A DNA stretch of 64,000 nt from JAFAMS01 sp049520515 (GTDB lineage Bacteria > Vulcanimicrobiota > Vulcanimicrobiia > Vulcanimicrobiales > Vulcanimicrobiaceae): the NCBI GenBank assembly GCA_049520515.1, contig JBEKPS010000004.1:124001-188000 (forward strand). Direction: 5' to 3'. This document shows, in pieces, positions 17,599 to 26,279 of this stretch; position 1 is the first letter of the stretch, and the number at the start of each line of letters is the position of its first letter. Both the position numbers and the translations under genes were made by a program. Below the pieces are notes generated by a model, which saw only the letters and a list, made by a program, of their open reading frames with translations, was not told the DNA's origin and searched no databases.

Positions 17599-18738
17599 AT
17601 GGGCAAGTTCTGCTTCGTCATACATCCGGTGTCATTTGAAGACGTCGCCCGGTACGAGCCGGGCGCCGCCGGCAAGGGACGGCCGATCATTGCGAAGATC
17701 CTCGAGTGGATGCCCGCGTACGCTGCCGCGCACATAACGGGCGTGCGCGCGCCTGACGGCCGAACGACCGAGGGCTGGTTCGTCGCCGCGCCGCTCTTGC
17801 CGACCCAGATGCTCGAATTCCCGCGTGAAGAAGTGTACGCGCGCATCGTGCGCGCGATCGAAATCGGCATCGAGCTCGGCGCCGAGGTCGCGGGCTTGGG
17901 CGCGTTTACCGGCGTCGTCGGTGACGGCGGCGTGACGATAGCCGAACGCGTTTCGATTCCGGTCACGACCGGCAACTCGCTGACGATTGCCTCGGGTGTC
18001 GCGAGTTTGTTTCGCGGGGCAGACGAGATGGAGATCGACGCTTCGAACGCGACGGCGGTTGTCGTCGGCGCAACGGGCTCGATTGGCTCTGCGTGCGTGC
18101 GGCTGATCGCACCGCGCGTCCGCGAGATCATCCTCGTCGCACGCAACGAAACACGTCTGCGCAAATTTCACGAATCGATCGCTGCCGAGCTGCCGTGCCG
18201 CTCATCGTACACGACCGATCTCTCGCGTGCCGTACGTCAAGGGGACCTGATCCTCACGGCAACGTCGTCGACGCAAGAGATCATTCAGCCCGAGGATCTT
18301 CGGCCCGGCGCCGTGGTGTGCGAGATCTCGCTCCCGCACGATGTCTCGCGCCGTGTCGCAACCGAGCGTCCCGACGTGCTCGTGATCGAGGGCGGAAACA
18401 TGCGCATGCCGGGCGATCCCAAATGGATGCGCGTGCGCGAACCCGATAAGGAATTCGATTTGGGGTTGCCGCGCGGGACGGCGCTTGCGTGCATGTCGGA
18501 GACGATGACGCTTGCGCTTTGCGATCGTTTGGAGTCCTACACGCTCGGACGCGGCGTGAAGGTTGAGAAAGTCGTCGAGATCGAGCAGATGGCGCGCGGT
18601 GCAGGCTTCGAATTCGCCGATATGCGCGCGTTTGATCTCGCAATTACACCGGAGCAGATAGAGCGGACGCGAGTGGCAGCCAAGTCGCGGTCCCTCGACT
18701 TCGCTCGGGATGACAACGTAAGGATGACGCGTCTATGA
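17599..18738 (+). CDS. Long-chain acyl-[ACP] reductase-like oxidoreductase (fatty-aldehyde forming family)
   Basis: Protein of 379 residues resembling cyanobacterial acyl-ACP reductase along its length. N-terminal part has GWFVAAPLLPTQML. A linker has GLGAFTGVV and PVTTGNSLTIA. The Rossmann domain has VVVGATGSIGSACVRLI (GxxGxxG at 157-163). GTALACMSETM places Cys298 where the acyl-thioester Cys of the cyanobacterial enzyme (FACFAEAM) lies. LGRGVKVEKVVEIEQMARGAGF aligns with its tail. Known enzymes reduce acyl-ACP to aldehyde with NADPH. No aldehyde-deformylating oxygenase is adjacent. Start ATG 17599. The last 15 codons include a REP-like repeat (SLDFARDD). The next gene overlaps by 4 bases. 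Confidence 0.7.
   Translation: MGKFCFVIHPVSFEDVARYEPGAAGKGRPIIAKILEWMPAYAAAHITGVRAPDGRTTEGWFVAAPLLPTQMLEFPREEVYARIVRAIEIGIELGAEVAGLGAFTGVVGDGGVTIAERVSIPVTTGNSLTIASGVASLFRGADEMEIDASNATAVVVGATGSIGSACVRLIAPRVREIILVARNETRLRKFHESIAAELPCRSSYTTDLSRAVRQGDLILTATSSTQEIIQPEDLRPGAVVCEISLPHDVSRRVATERPDVLVIEGGNMRMPGDPKWMRVREPDKEFDLGLPRGTALACMSETMTLALCDRLESYTLGRGVKVEKVVEIEQMARGAGFEFADMRAFDLAITPEQIERTRVAAKSRSLDFARDDNVRMTRL
18690..18714. repeat. REP-like palindromic repeat inside the 3' end of a gene
   Basis: Imperfect palindrome GTCCCTCGACTTCG...GGGATGAC with TTCG loop character. Sequences of this form occur as dispersed intergenic repeats in many GC-rich genomes, and when translated give the tell-tale SLDFARDD peptide. 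Only one copy was seen in the window. Confidence 0.5.
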
Positions 18739-19655
18739 AGCACGTTGTCTCGGTGTCTTTAGGTTCGTCAACTCGCGATCATAAGGCGCGGATCGAACTT
18801 CTTGGCGAGAAGTTCGTCGTCGAACGGATCGGCATGGACGGCGTGCTCGATCACGCGCTCGCAAAGATCAAAGAGCTCGATGGCAACGTCGATGCAATTG
18901 GCCTGGGTGGAATAGACGTCTACTTGTATGCCGGAAGCGATCGGTATGCGCTTCGCGATGGACTGCGCTTGCTGGGCGCTGCGACGAAAACGCCTGTCGT
19001 TGATGGGAGCGGACTGAAGAACACGCTCGAACGGCAAGCGGTCGCGTATCTGCAGAACGATTTGGGGCTCGACCTGAAGGGCGTCAAAGTCCTCATGGTC
19101 AGCGCGCTCGACCGGTTTGGTATGGCGCAAGCGCTCGTCGAGGCCGGTGCCGACGTGCTCTTCGGTGACTTCATCTTTGCGCTCGATCTCGACAAGCCGG
19201 TGCGCGGCCTCGCCGAGTTCGAGACGCTCGCGCGGAAGTATCTCCCCGATGCGTGTAAGCTGCCATTTCAGTTCTTCTATCCGACTGGAAAGAAACAAGA
19301 ACGGCCGCCCGAGCCAAAGTATCCGCAATATTACAACGAAGCCGCGATCATCGCCGGCGATTTTCATTTCATGCGCTCGTTCATGCCCGCGCGCCTCGAC
19401 GGTAAACTCGTCCTCACCAACACCGTTACGGCGCGTGACATCGAGGATTTGCGGGAGCGCGGCGTCAGCCGTCTCGTGACGAGCACGCCGGATTTCGGCG
19501 GACGGTCGTTCGGCACCAACGTGGTCGAAGCTGCGCTGGTCGCGTTTCTCGGCAAACGTCCCGACGACATCGGACCCGACGATTACAAGCGCGCGATCGC
19601 GCAACTCAATTTGCGTCCGCGCCTGATCGAGCTGAACGCGCCCGCCGCTGCGTAG
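18735..19655 (+). CDS. Conserved partner of the acyl-ACP-reductase-like gene ('quinate dehydrogenase-like'), function unknown
   Basis: Protein of 306 residues starting MKHVVSVSLGSSTRDHKA. Glycine-rich turns occur at AIGLGGIDVYLYAG and the Rossmann-like strand at GVKVLMVSALDRFGMAQALVEAGAD. Further conserved-looking blocks are LTNTVTARDIEDLRERGV and TSTPDFGGRSFGTNVVEAAL. Relatives are sometimes labelled quinate 5-dehydrogenase, but I see no typical shikimate-dehydrogenase catalytic motif and do not assign a reaction. ATG overlaps the previous TGA, so the two genes are coupled and likely act in one pathway. Confidence 0.65.
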   Translation: MKHVVSVSLGSSTRDHKARIELLGEKFVVERIGMDGVLDHALAKIKELDGNVDAIGLGGIDVYLYAGSDRYALRDGLRLLGAATKTPVVDGSGLKNTLERQAVAYLQNDLGLDLKGVKVLMVSALDRFGMAQALVEAGADVLFGDFIFALDLDKPVRGLAEFETLARKYLPDACKLPFQFFYPTGKKQERPPEPKYPQYYNEAAIIAGDFHFMRSFMPARLDGKLVLTNTVTARDIEDLRERGVSRLVTSTPDFGGRSFGTNVVEAALVAFLGKRPDDIGPDDYKRAIAQLNLRPRLIELNAPAAA

Positions 19656-19698
19656 AGTACTCTCGCTCTTCGATCTCTCGGTTCTGGCGTCGGCGTCG

Positions 19699-20976
19699 AT
19701 GGGCCCGGCATTTTCGCTTGCCAGCACGCTGGGCGTGATGGTCGCAGCTGCCGGTTCGCTGACGATCGCCGCATTGTTTGGCACGACGATCGTGCTGCTG
19801 CTTGTTGCGATCGCCTTCATGCAGCTAATCACGCGTTTTCCCGACGCGGGTTCGTCGTACGGTTGGGCGCGTCGCGCATTCGGCGAAGGAGCCGGCGCAT
19901 ACACGGCCTGGATTTTGCTCGTCGCGAACTTTTTTGCCGTGCTCGCGACTGCTGTCCCGGCTGGAACCTATACGCTTGCGCTCTTTGCGCCGTCGCTCGT
20001 CGACTCGACGCTTTGGAGCGCGGCGGTCGGTTGCGCGTGGATCATTGCGATCGCGCTCGTCTTGTATCTCGGTGTTCGATCCTCGGCGCGTCTCGCTGCA
20101 GTCTTATTGATCGCGGAGCTCGTGGTCTTAGCCGCGAGCGCGGTCGTGGGAATCATGCACGCGCCGGCACCGGCCGTTGCCGCGCCGCCGGCGCATTCTC
20201 TCGGTGCAATCGGGTTTATCGAAGCGATGGTGCTCGGTATCTGGATGGTCGACGGTTGGGAAGTCACCGCGTCGACCTCCGAAGAGACACGCGGTAATGC
20301 GCGTGTCGCCGGCGTCGGCGGTATCGTCGGCTTGCTCGTGACCGCTGTATTCTTGATCGTCTGCACCTTCGCGTACGTGCACGTCGGCGGCGTTGCGGGA
20401 ATCGCGGGCGAGCAAACCGATGTGCTCGCATTCGTCGGTGGCCGGCTTGGCGGAATGTGGCGTCTGTTGCTCATCGTCACGGTGCTTGTTTCGCTGGCCG
20501 CAGCGCTCGAGACGACACTGCTGTATCTCGTGCGCAGCGTGTACGCAATGGGGCGCGACGGCGTTTTGCCGCGCGCGCTCGGATCGCTCGGTGCGCGCAC
20601 ACGCGATCCCGATATTGCGCTCGTTGCCGTGATCGTCGCTTCGCTGCTCGCCATGGCAATCGTCGGCCTGGTACCGAGTGCGAACGATCGTCTTGCGCTC
20701 GTTCTGAACGGATCCGCAGTCTTTCTGGGATTGCTGTTTTTGATAAGTTGTCTGGCTGCGCTGCGCTTACGTCGCGAGGAGACCCCTCTTTTCGCCGCGG
20801 CCGGCGCGCTTGCGCTCGTCGTCATCTTGACGGTCGCAATCGTGCAAGCGGCACCCGCGACGCGCTGGTGTATCCTTGTGGCCCTTGGCCTGGGAGTGCC
20901 GATTACGTTAGGATACGCACTGCGCGAGCGCGCGCGGAAGGTACAGAGCCCGGCCGCTGGAAACATCGGGGGCTGA
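19699..20976 (+). CDS. Amino acid permease, APC superfamily
   Basis: Polytopic transporter of at least 425 residues with about 12 membrane segments. First helix region GPAFSLASTLGVMVAAAG; RFPDAGSSYGWARRAFGEGAGAYTAWILLVANF is the APC helix 2-3 region. The helix 6 region has EAMVLGIWMVDGWEVTASTSEETRG, and RSVYAMGRDGVLPRALG is the conserved cytoplasmic loop. The substrate is unknown. Upstream of ATG 19699 the frame remains open and reads RVLSLFDLSVLASAS, which resembles the normal APC N-terminus, back to a CTG at 19648 that overlaps the previous gene's end. The true start may therefore be a non-standard codon. Confidence 0.8.
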   Translation: MGPAFSLASTLGVMVAAAGSLTIAALFGTTIVLLLVAIAFMQLITRFPDAGSSYGWARRAFGEGAGAYTAWILLVANFFAVLATAVPAGTYTLALFAPSLVDSTLWSAAVGCAWIIAIALVLYLGVRSSARLAAVLLIAELVVLAASAVVGIMHAPAPAVAAPPAHSLGAIGFIEAMVLGIWMVDGWEVTASTSEETRGNARVAGVGGIVGLLVTAVFLIVCTFAYVHVGGVAGIAGEQTDVLAFVGGRLGGMWRLLLIVTVLVSLAAALETTLLYLVRSVYAMGRDGVLPRALGSLGARTRDPDIALVAVIVASLLAMAIVGLVPSANDRLALVLNGSAVFLGLLFLISCLAALRLRREETPLFAAAGALALVVILTVAIVQAAPATRWCILVALGLGVPITLGYALRERARKVQSPAAGNIGG

Positions 20977-20989
20977 TTCGGAGGGTCCG

Positions 20990-21499
20990 TTGAACGACAA
21001 AGACATCGTCCTTACAAAAGAGGGCTTAGAAAAGCTCGAACTTGAGCTTGATGAGCTCAAGACTGTCCATCGTAAGGAAGTCAACGACCGCATTCGGCAA
21101 GCCAAAGAATTTGGCGACATCTCCGAAAACGCCGAGTACGAAGACGCGAAGCAAGAGCAAGCCTTCGTCGAGGGCCGCATCATCAAGCTCGAGCAAATGA
21201 TTCGCAACGCGCGGCTCATCGATGCCTCCGGCTCGCTCTCCGAAGACGTTCAGCTCGGCGCGTCCGTGCGCGTGAAAGATCTGCGCGGCGGCGACGCCTT
21301 TGAATTCTCGATCGTCGGCTCGGCTGAATCGGACCCGCCCAACAAGCGGCTTTCAAACGAATCGCCGCTCGGTCTGGCGCTGCTCGGCAAACGCAAAGGC
21401 GACACCGTCGACGTCGAAACGCCGCGCGGCAAAGTGCAATATAAGATCGAAGCCGTCAACAAGATGGCGAAGAAGGCAGCCGGCAAGAAAGCTTCGTGA
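20990..21499 (+). CDS. greA: Transcription elongation factor GreA
   Basis: Rescues backtracked RNA polymerase by stimulating transcript cleavage in the secondary channel. 169 residues: N-terminal antiparallel coiled coil with the acidic tip GDISENAEYEDAK (Mg-chelating Asp and Glu), then the FKBP-like C-terminal domain (VQLGASVRVKD..., ESPLGLALLGKRKGDTVDVETPRG) and a Lys/Ala-rich tail. Start TTG 20990 with GGAGGG at 20980-20985. Overlaps lysS by 4 bases, the common greA-lysS arrangement. Confidence 0.95.
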   Translation: MNDKDIVLTKEGLEKLELELDELKTVHRKEVNDRIRQAKEFGDISENAEYEDAKQEQAFVEGRIIKLEQMIRNARLIDASGSLSEDVQLGASVRVKDLRGGDAFEFSIVGSAESDPPNKRLSNESPLGLALLGKRKGDTVDVETPRGKVQYKIEAVNKMAKKAAGKKAS

Positions 21500-22977
21500 G
21501 CGAAGCCGATCTCGTCAAGGCCCGCCGCGCCAATCTCGCGGAGCTGCGGGCGCACGGGATCGACCCGTTCGCGACCCTCCGCTATGAGGTCAGCGCGCAT
21601 GCGCGTGACCTGCTGGTTCGTTACGCGCAGCTGACCGTCGAAGACGCACCGCCGGCCGATGAATTCGCGCTCGCGGGTCGCCTGATGTCGATCCGCAGTG
21701 CCGGCAAGACATTCTTTGCCGACCTCGTCGATCGCAGCGGCAAGATCCAGATCTATATACGGAAGGACCAGCTCGGGGACGAGCCCTTCGCCGCCTTTGC
21801 AGCCCTCGATCGTGGCGATCTGATCGGTGTGCGTGGCCACGTCTTTCGCTCGAAGATGGGCGAGCTGACGCTACGCGCGACGAGTTTCGACGTGCTCGGC
21901 AAAGCGCTCGCGCCGCTGCCCGACAAGTGGCATGGACTCGTCGACGTCGAGAAGCGCTACCGGCAACGTTACGTCGATCTCATCATGAACGCCGAAGTCC
22001 GCGATACGTTCATCAAACGGAGCCGGATCATTGCAGAGATGCGCCGCTTCATCGATGCGCGCGATTTCCTTGAAGTCGAGACACCGGTTTTGCTCAACGT
22101 CGCAGGCGGTGCGGCTGCGCGCCGCTTCTCGACGCACATGAACGCACTCGACATCGACGTCGACTTGCGCATCGCGACCGAGCTGAATCTCAAGCGTCTG
22201 GTCGTCGGAGGACTCGAGCGCGTCTATGAGATCGGACGCACGTTCCGCAACGAAGGCATCGACACCACGCACTTCCCGGAATTCACGATGCTCGAATTGT
22301 ACGCGGCCTACTGGTCCAAAGACGACATGATGGCGTTCAATGAAGAGCTGATGGCGCATCTGGTCGAGCAGGTGCACGGCGGCGATTCGCTCGTCTATCG
22401 CGGCCGCCAGATTTCGTTCAAGCGGCCTTTTGCGCGCATAGCGTTTCTCGAATCGATACAGAAATACGGCGGCCTTTCGCGCGAGCGATTGCTTTCGCCC
22501 GAAGGCGCGCAGCAAATCATGGGGGAGCTGGGTCTCGGTTTCTCACCTTCGCACGCACACGCGCTCGACAAGATTTTCGAGAGCGTTGTCGAGCCGCATT
22601 TGCTCGACCCTACGTTCGTGTACGATTACCCACTCGTGCTCTCACCGCTTGCGAAGCGGCTGCCGGGCGATCCGGATCTGACGGATCGCTACGAGCTGTT
22701 CTGTCACCACTTCGAGATTGCGAATGCGTTCTCGGAGCTCAACGACCCAGACGATCAACGCGCACGCTTCGAAGCGCAAGTCGTCGAACGCGCCGGGGGT
22801 GACGAAGAAGTCCCCGATCCCGACTGGGATTTCGTGACCGCGCTCGAATACGGGATGCCCGCAACCGCGGGAATCGGAATCGGCATCGACAGACTCGTCA
22901 TGCTGCTCACCGACAACACATCGATTCGAGACGTCTTGCTCTTCCCGTTGCAACGCCCGATTGGAGATGCACAATGA
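21496..22977 (+). CDS. lysS: Lysyl-tRNA synthetase, class II
   Basis: Charges tRNA-Lys. 493 residues: N-terminal OB-fold anticodon-binding domain (FALAGRLMSIRSAGKTFFADL, IQIYIRKDQ), then the class-II core. Motif 1 lies around FIDARDFLEVETPVL, motif 2 is RVYEIGRTFRNEGIDTTHFPEF, and motif 3 is GIGIGIDRLVMLLTD. Start GTG 21496 overlaps greA. The end overlaps the amidase start by 4 bases. Confidence 0.96.
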   Translation: MSEADLVKARRANLAELRAHGIDPFATLRYEVSAHARDLLVRYAQLTVEDAPPADEFALAGRLMSIRSAGKTFFADLVDRSGKIQIYIRKDQLGDEPFAAFAALDRGDLIGVRGHVFRSKMGELTLRATSFDVLGKALAPLPDKWHGLVDVEKRYRQRYVDLIMNAEVRDTFIKRSRIIAEMRRFIDARDFLEVETPVLLNVAGGAAARRFSTHMNALDIDVDLRIATELNLKRLVVGGLERVYEIGRTFRNEGIDTTHFPEFTMLELYAAYWSKDDMMAFNEELMAHLVEQVHGGDSLVYRGRQISFKRPFARIAFLESIQKYGGLSRERLLSPEGAQQIMGELGLGFSPSHAHALDKIFESVVEPHLLDPTFVYDYPLVLSPLAKRLPGDPDLTDRYELFCHHFEIANAFSELNDPDDQRARFEAQVVERAGGDEEVPDPDWDFVTALEYGMPATAGIGIGIDRLVMLLTDNTSIRDVLLFPLQRPIGDAQ

Positions 22978-24104
22978 ACGATCTGCATAAGTCTTGGGTC
23001 GTCCGCGACGAGTCGCCGCCCCCGGGCTGGCATTTCGGCGTTAAAGATATTATCGACGTCGCCGGATTTCCGACGGCGTACGGCGTCGATTTTCTCACGA
23101 CGCATCCGGTTGTCGACGCATGGTGCGTTTCAGCGCTGCGTGCGGCGGGCGGAATTCCAATTGGCAAGACACATACGACCGCGCTTGCATTTCGCGATCC
23201 GGCGGTGACGCGCAATCCGCGCGACCCATCCCGCTCGCCGGGTGGTTCGAGCGCGGGAAGTGCTGCAGCCGTTGCGGCCGGTGACGTTCCATTTGCGCTC
23301 GGCACGCAAACGCTCGGTTCGGTCGAGCGCCCCGCAGCATATTGTGGCGTCGTCGGTTACAAGCCGACATGGGGACGGATACCGACGGTTGGAATGGCAG
23401 CCTGCGCTCCGTCGCTCGACACGATCGGCATCATTGCAGCCGACGTCGCGATCGCGCGTCGCGCAGCCGAAGCGCTCTTCGCACTCGAAGATCACGCGCC
23501 CGCATCCCCGCGCATTGGGCTGGCACTCGGATACATGGCAAACATCATCGAAGCTGCGACGCGGAGCGCAATCGAACGCGCCGTTGCGCGATTGCGCGAA
23601 GGCGGGCTGACCGTAAGTGACGTCGCGTTGCCGGCTTCGTTTGAAGAAGCCGCCGCGTATACGGCGCGACTGCAAGCCGCAGAAACGTGGATGTCGTCCG
23701 GCGCGTGGCTGGCCGGTAAGCCGATCCCGCAGTGGGTTACGAAAGTTCTGGCTGAGGGCAAAGCGATCGACAACGCAGCATATCGCTCGCTGCGCGCGTG
23801 GCGCGAAGCGAAGCGCTCGGAGATTGCAGGCATCTTCAGTTCCCTTGATGCGGTCATTATGCCGTGCGCGAATCTGGCGCCGGAATTCGGCTCGACCGGT
23901 GATCCGACGCCGCTTGCGCCGGTGACGTTCTTCGGGCTACCGGCGATCGCGGTTCCGATCGGGAACGATGTGGCGACCAAGCTACCGTTCTCCATGCAGG
24001 TCATCGCGCCGGCCGGTGCCGACGGGCGTCTGCTGGATATTGCGGCGCGCATCGAGCAAGCTCTCGCCGCTCCTGAAACCGTCGGTGCCGCTGTCCGGTC
24101 GTAG
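22974..24104 (+). CDS. Amidase-signature-family hydrolase
   Basis: Ser-cisSer-Lys hydrolase of 376 residues, short for the family. Catalytic Lys in HFGVKDIIDVAG, cis-Ser in SPGGSSAGSAAAVAAG, and nucleophile Ser in TQTLGSVERPAAYCG, where most members have GGS; the Leu-Gly-Ser variation is unusual. The C-terminal half has VIMPCANLAPEFG and FFGLPAIAVPIG. Not GatA: the length, the motif variation and the absence of gatB/gatC argue against it. Substrate unknown. Coupled to lysS by an ATGA overlap. Confidence 0.82.
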   Translation: MNDLHKSWVVRDESPPPGWHFGVKDIIDVAGFPTAYGVDFLTTHPVVDAWCVSALRAAGGIPIGKTHTTALAFRDPAVTRNPRDPSRSPGGSSAGSAAAVAAGDVPFALGTQTLGSVERPAAYCGVVGYKPTWGRIPTVGMAACAPSLDTIGIIAADVAIARRAAEALFALEDHAPASPRIGLALGYMANIIEAATRSAIERAVARLREGGLTVSDVALPASFEEAAAYTARLQAAETWMSSGAWLAGKPIPQWVTKVLAEGKAIDNAAYRSLRAWREAKRSEIAGIFSSLDAVIMPCANLAPEFGSTGDPTPLAPVTFFGLPAIAVPIGNDVATKLPFSMQVIAPAGADGRLLDIAARIEQALAAPETVGAAVRS

Positions 24105-24139
24105 GCGTCGCAAACCTACATCTATTAAGGGGAGTGACT

Positions 24140-24574
24140 ATGGATCTAACCAAGTCGTATCCACGCAGCGTTCGTGAAAAGCACCTCGGTCTCGTCCAAG
24201 TCGCGCGCACGATCGACAAAGGCAACGCGTCGCTCGAGGGCAAGCTCGGAGAATACAAGTACGACTGCCCGATGGACGTCCATCTTTTCGAATTTCTGGG
24301 TCTCAAGGGCAACGATGTGCTCGAAGCCATCAAAAAGGGTAGCACGGCCACAGACCAGATTTTCCAAAACGCTATCTCAAAGAAGAGCGCAGCCGACATC
24401 GAGAAGTTCAATCGTGAATGGCTCGAGTACGGTCCGGCTGCAGGCTCCGACGGCGAGAAGTATTTCCTTGAGCTGCGCGGGCAAGTTGCGCCCGATCGCA
24501 CCGACGTAACGGCGTGGGCCGACCTGCTCGACCTCGACGAAAAGCGTCCGGTCGCGCGCCGGGTTCCCGCGTAG
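24140..24574 (+). CDS. DUF5069-family protein
   Basis: Small soluble protein of 144 residues beginning MDLTKSYPRSVREK, with FEFLGLKGNDVLEAIKKG and FNREWLEYGPAAG, the recurring blocks of the DUF5069 family. Its function is unknown. Start ATG 24140 preceded by AAGGGGAG; a GTG six bases upstream is less well placed. It lies alone between the amidase and truA, 13 bases before truA. Confidence 0.75.
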   Translation: MDLTKSYPRSVREKHLGLVQVARTIDKGNASLEGKLGEYKYDCPMDVHLFEFLGLKGNDVLEAIKKGSTATDQIFQNAISKKSAADIEKFNREWLEYGPAAGSDGEKYFLELRGQVAPDRTDVTAWADLLDLDEKRPVARRVPA

Positions 24575-24587
24575 AGATTCCGTAGCG

Positions 24588-25370
24588 GTGCCGACGTATC
24601 GACTCGTCGTCGAATACGACGGTACCGATTTTCACGGATTTCAATTTCAGCCCCAGCTGCGAACCGTGGCCGGCGTGTTGGAAGGCGCACTCTGCGCACT
24701 CTTTCACACCGAGATCGCGGTCGCAGCTGCGGGCCGAACCGACGCCGGCGTTCACGCGACGGGACAAGTCGTCTCGTTTAAGACGCCGCGTCAATTTCCA
24801 GTCGAGCGCCTTGGACTGGCGCTGAACGCAACGCTACCGAACGATATCAGCGTTCGCGAGGCGGATTTTGCGGCAAACGAATTTACTGCGCGATTTGATG
24901 CGTACGAACGAGTGTACGAGTACATCATCCTCAATCGCGCAATGCCCTCGGCCGTACTGCGCAGATGGACCCACCACGTTCATCGCCCGATCGACGATGC
25001 GCTGCTCGCGCGCATCGGCCAAGAATTTCTGGGAACGCACGACTTTCTTGCGTTCTGCGGCGTACTGCCCGAGTTCGGCGGCACCGAACGTACGGTGAAT
25101 GCGTTTGAGGTCGAGCGCGACGATGAGATCGTTCGCGTACGGATTGCCGCCGAGGGATTCTTGCACCGGATGGTCCGCATCATCATGGGCACGGCGATCG
25201 AGATCGCGACCCATCGGCGCCCTCCCGACGAGATCCCCACGATCATCGCGTCCAAGGACCGCCGCCAGGCCGGCTACACGGCGCCTGCGAGCGGGCTGTA
25301 TCTGGCCGGCGTGCGTTATAGCACCTTCGATTCGTATCATCGCCCAGCGCTCGCTTATTCTCGTGCTTAG
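24588..25370 (+). CDS. truA: tRNA pseudouridine(38-40) synthase
   Basis: Isomerises uridines 38-40 in the tRNA anticodon arm. 260 residues: YRLVVEYDGTDFHGFQFQ at the start, catalytic Asp52 in GRTDAGVHATGQVVSF, FDAYERVYEYII, and the C-terminal FLHRMVRIIMGTAIEI block. Start GTG 24588. The order truA-rplM-rpsI is common in bacteria. A strong separate promoter for rplM begins directly after this gene. Confidence 0.95.
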   Translation: MPTYRLVVEYDGTDFHGFQFQPQLRTVAGVLEGALCALFHTEIAVAAAGRTDAGVHATGQVVSFKTPRQFPVERLGLALNATLPNDISVREADFAANEFTARFDAYERVYEYIILNRAMPSAVLRRWTHHVHRPIDDALLARIGQEFLGTHDFLAFCGVLPEFGGTERTVNAFEVERDDEIVRVRIAAEGFLHRMVRIIMGTAIEIATHRRPPDEIPTIIASKDRRQAGYTAPASGLYLAGVRYSTFDSYHRPALAYSRA

Positions 25371-25379
25371 AGCAACCCC

Positions 25380-25408
25380 TTGACGGTCGGGGTGCCGGTC
25401 CGTATACT
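25380..25408 (+). promoter_or_regulatory. Strong housekeeping promoter for rplM-rpsI
   Basis: TTGACG (25380-25385), 17-base spacer, TATACT (25403-25408), near consensus for the vegetative sigma factor. Initiation about 7 bases after the -10 would fall near 25415, giving a leader of only some 6-8 bases before ATG 25422. Confidence 0.85.
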
Positions 25409-25421
25409 ACCTTGGTTGTCC

Positions 25422-25847
25422 ATGCGAACGTATCAGCAGAAAACCGCAGAAACGAAGCACGACTGGTATATCGTCGATGCTGCCGGCGCACGCCTTGGAA
25501 CGCTTGCCGTTCGCATCGCGCGTGCTCTTTCAGGTCGCCATAAGCCGACCTGGACGCCGCACATCGATGATGGCGACCACGTCGTCGTCGTGAACGCGTC
25601 GCAAGTCGAGCTGGGTGGCCGCAAGTGGGATCAGAAGCTGTACCGGCGCCACAACCAGTATATGGGCAACCTGAAGACCGAGACGGCACGTGAAGTCCAC
25701 GATAAGAAGCCGGAACGCCTGATCGAGATGGCCGTGCGCGGGATGCTCGCGCCGAATAAGATGCGCGCCGTGCTGCTGAACCGCCTCAAGGTGTACGCCG
25801 GCGCCGACCACGGGCATGACGCCCAGAAACCACAACAGCTTCCGTGA
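25422..25847 (+). CDS. rplM: 50S ribosomal protein L13
   Basis: Large-subunit protein, 141 residues: RTYQQKTAETKHDWYIVDA at the start, LGTLAVRIARALSGRHKP, VVVVNASQVELGGRKWDQK, and the C-terminal MAVRGMLAPNKM and LKVYAGADHGHDAQKP. Start ATG 25422 agrees with the family N-terminus. It has no Shine-Dalgarno sequence and, given the promoter position, is probably translated from a nearly leaderless mRNA. An upstream GTG at 25383 would lie in the promoter. Confidence 0.96.
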   Translation: MRTYQQKTAETKHDWYIVDAAGARLGTLAVRIARALSGRHKPTWTPHIDDGDHVVVVNASQVELGGRKWDQKLYRRHNQYMGNLKTETAREVHDKKPERLIEMAVRGMLAPNKMRAVLLNRLKVYAGADHGHDAQKPQQLP

Positions 25848-26245
25848 TGCAACCAAACGAAGATACATTTTTAGGCACTGGACGCCGCAAGCGTTCGGTC
25901 GCGCGCGTGAAACTCGCGCTTGGTTCCGGCCAGATCACGATCAACAAGAAGACGATCGATGATTATTTCACGCGCGATAGCCTCAAGCAGATCGTGCGTC
26001 AGCCGCTCGAGGTAACGCAAAGCCTCAGCCGCTTCGACGTCAACGTCAAGACCGAAGGCGGCGGAATCGCCGGTCAAGCCGGAGCCGTGCGTCACGGTAT
26101 CGCTCGCGCGCTCGTCTCTATGGACGAATCGTTGCGCGAAGTGTTGCGCCGCAACGGACTCCTCACGCGCGACCCGCGCGAAAAAGAGTCGAAGAAATAC
26201 GGACGCAAGCGCGCCCGCAAACGCTTCCAGTTCAGTAAGCGCTAA
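25847..26245 (+). CDS. rpsI: 30S ribosomal protein S9
   Basis: Small-subunit protein, 132 residues: LGTGRRKRSVARVKLALGSG near the start, GGGIAGQAGAVRHGIARALV in the middle, and the basic KYGRKRARKRFQFSKR tail whose last residues reach the P-site tRNA. ATG 25847 overlaps the rplM stop (TGATG); GTG 25844 is the alternative. Left boundary of the flagellar-type locus. Confidence 0.97.
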   Translation: MQPNEDTFLGTGRRKRSVARVKLALGSGQITINKKTIDDYFTRDSLKQIVRQPLEVTQSLSRFDVNVKTEGGGIAGQAGAVRHGIARALVSMDESLREVLRRNGLLTRDPREKESKKYGRKRARKRFQFSKR

Positions 26246-26279
26246 CTTTTCGGTAACGCGCCCCGCGTAAGATGGGCGC

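Noticed and set aside
17535..18164. Minus-strand extension of the beta-propeller gene to a 431-codon frame
   Set aside because: It is entirely antisense to the acyl-ACP-reductase-like gene, low in complexity, and the propeller fold is complete from ATG 17534.
18768..19904. 378-codon antisense frame over the partner gene and permease start
   Set aside because: Arg/Asp/Val-rich composition is typical of the complement of a GC-rich gene; no domain seen.
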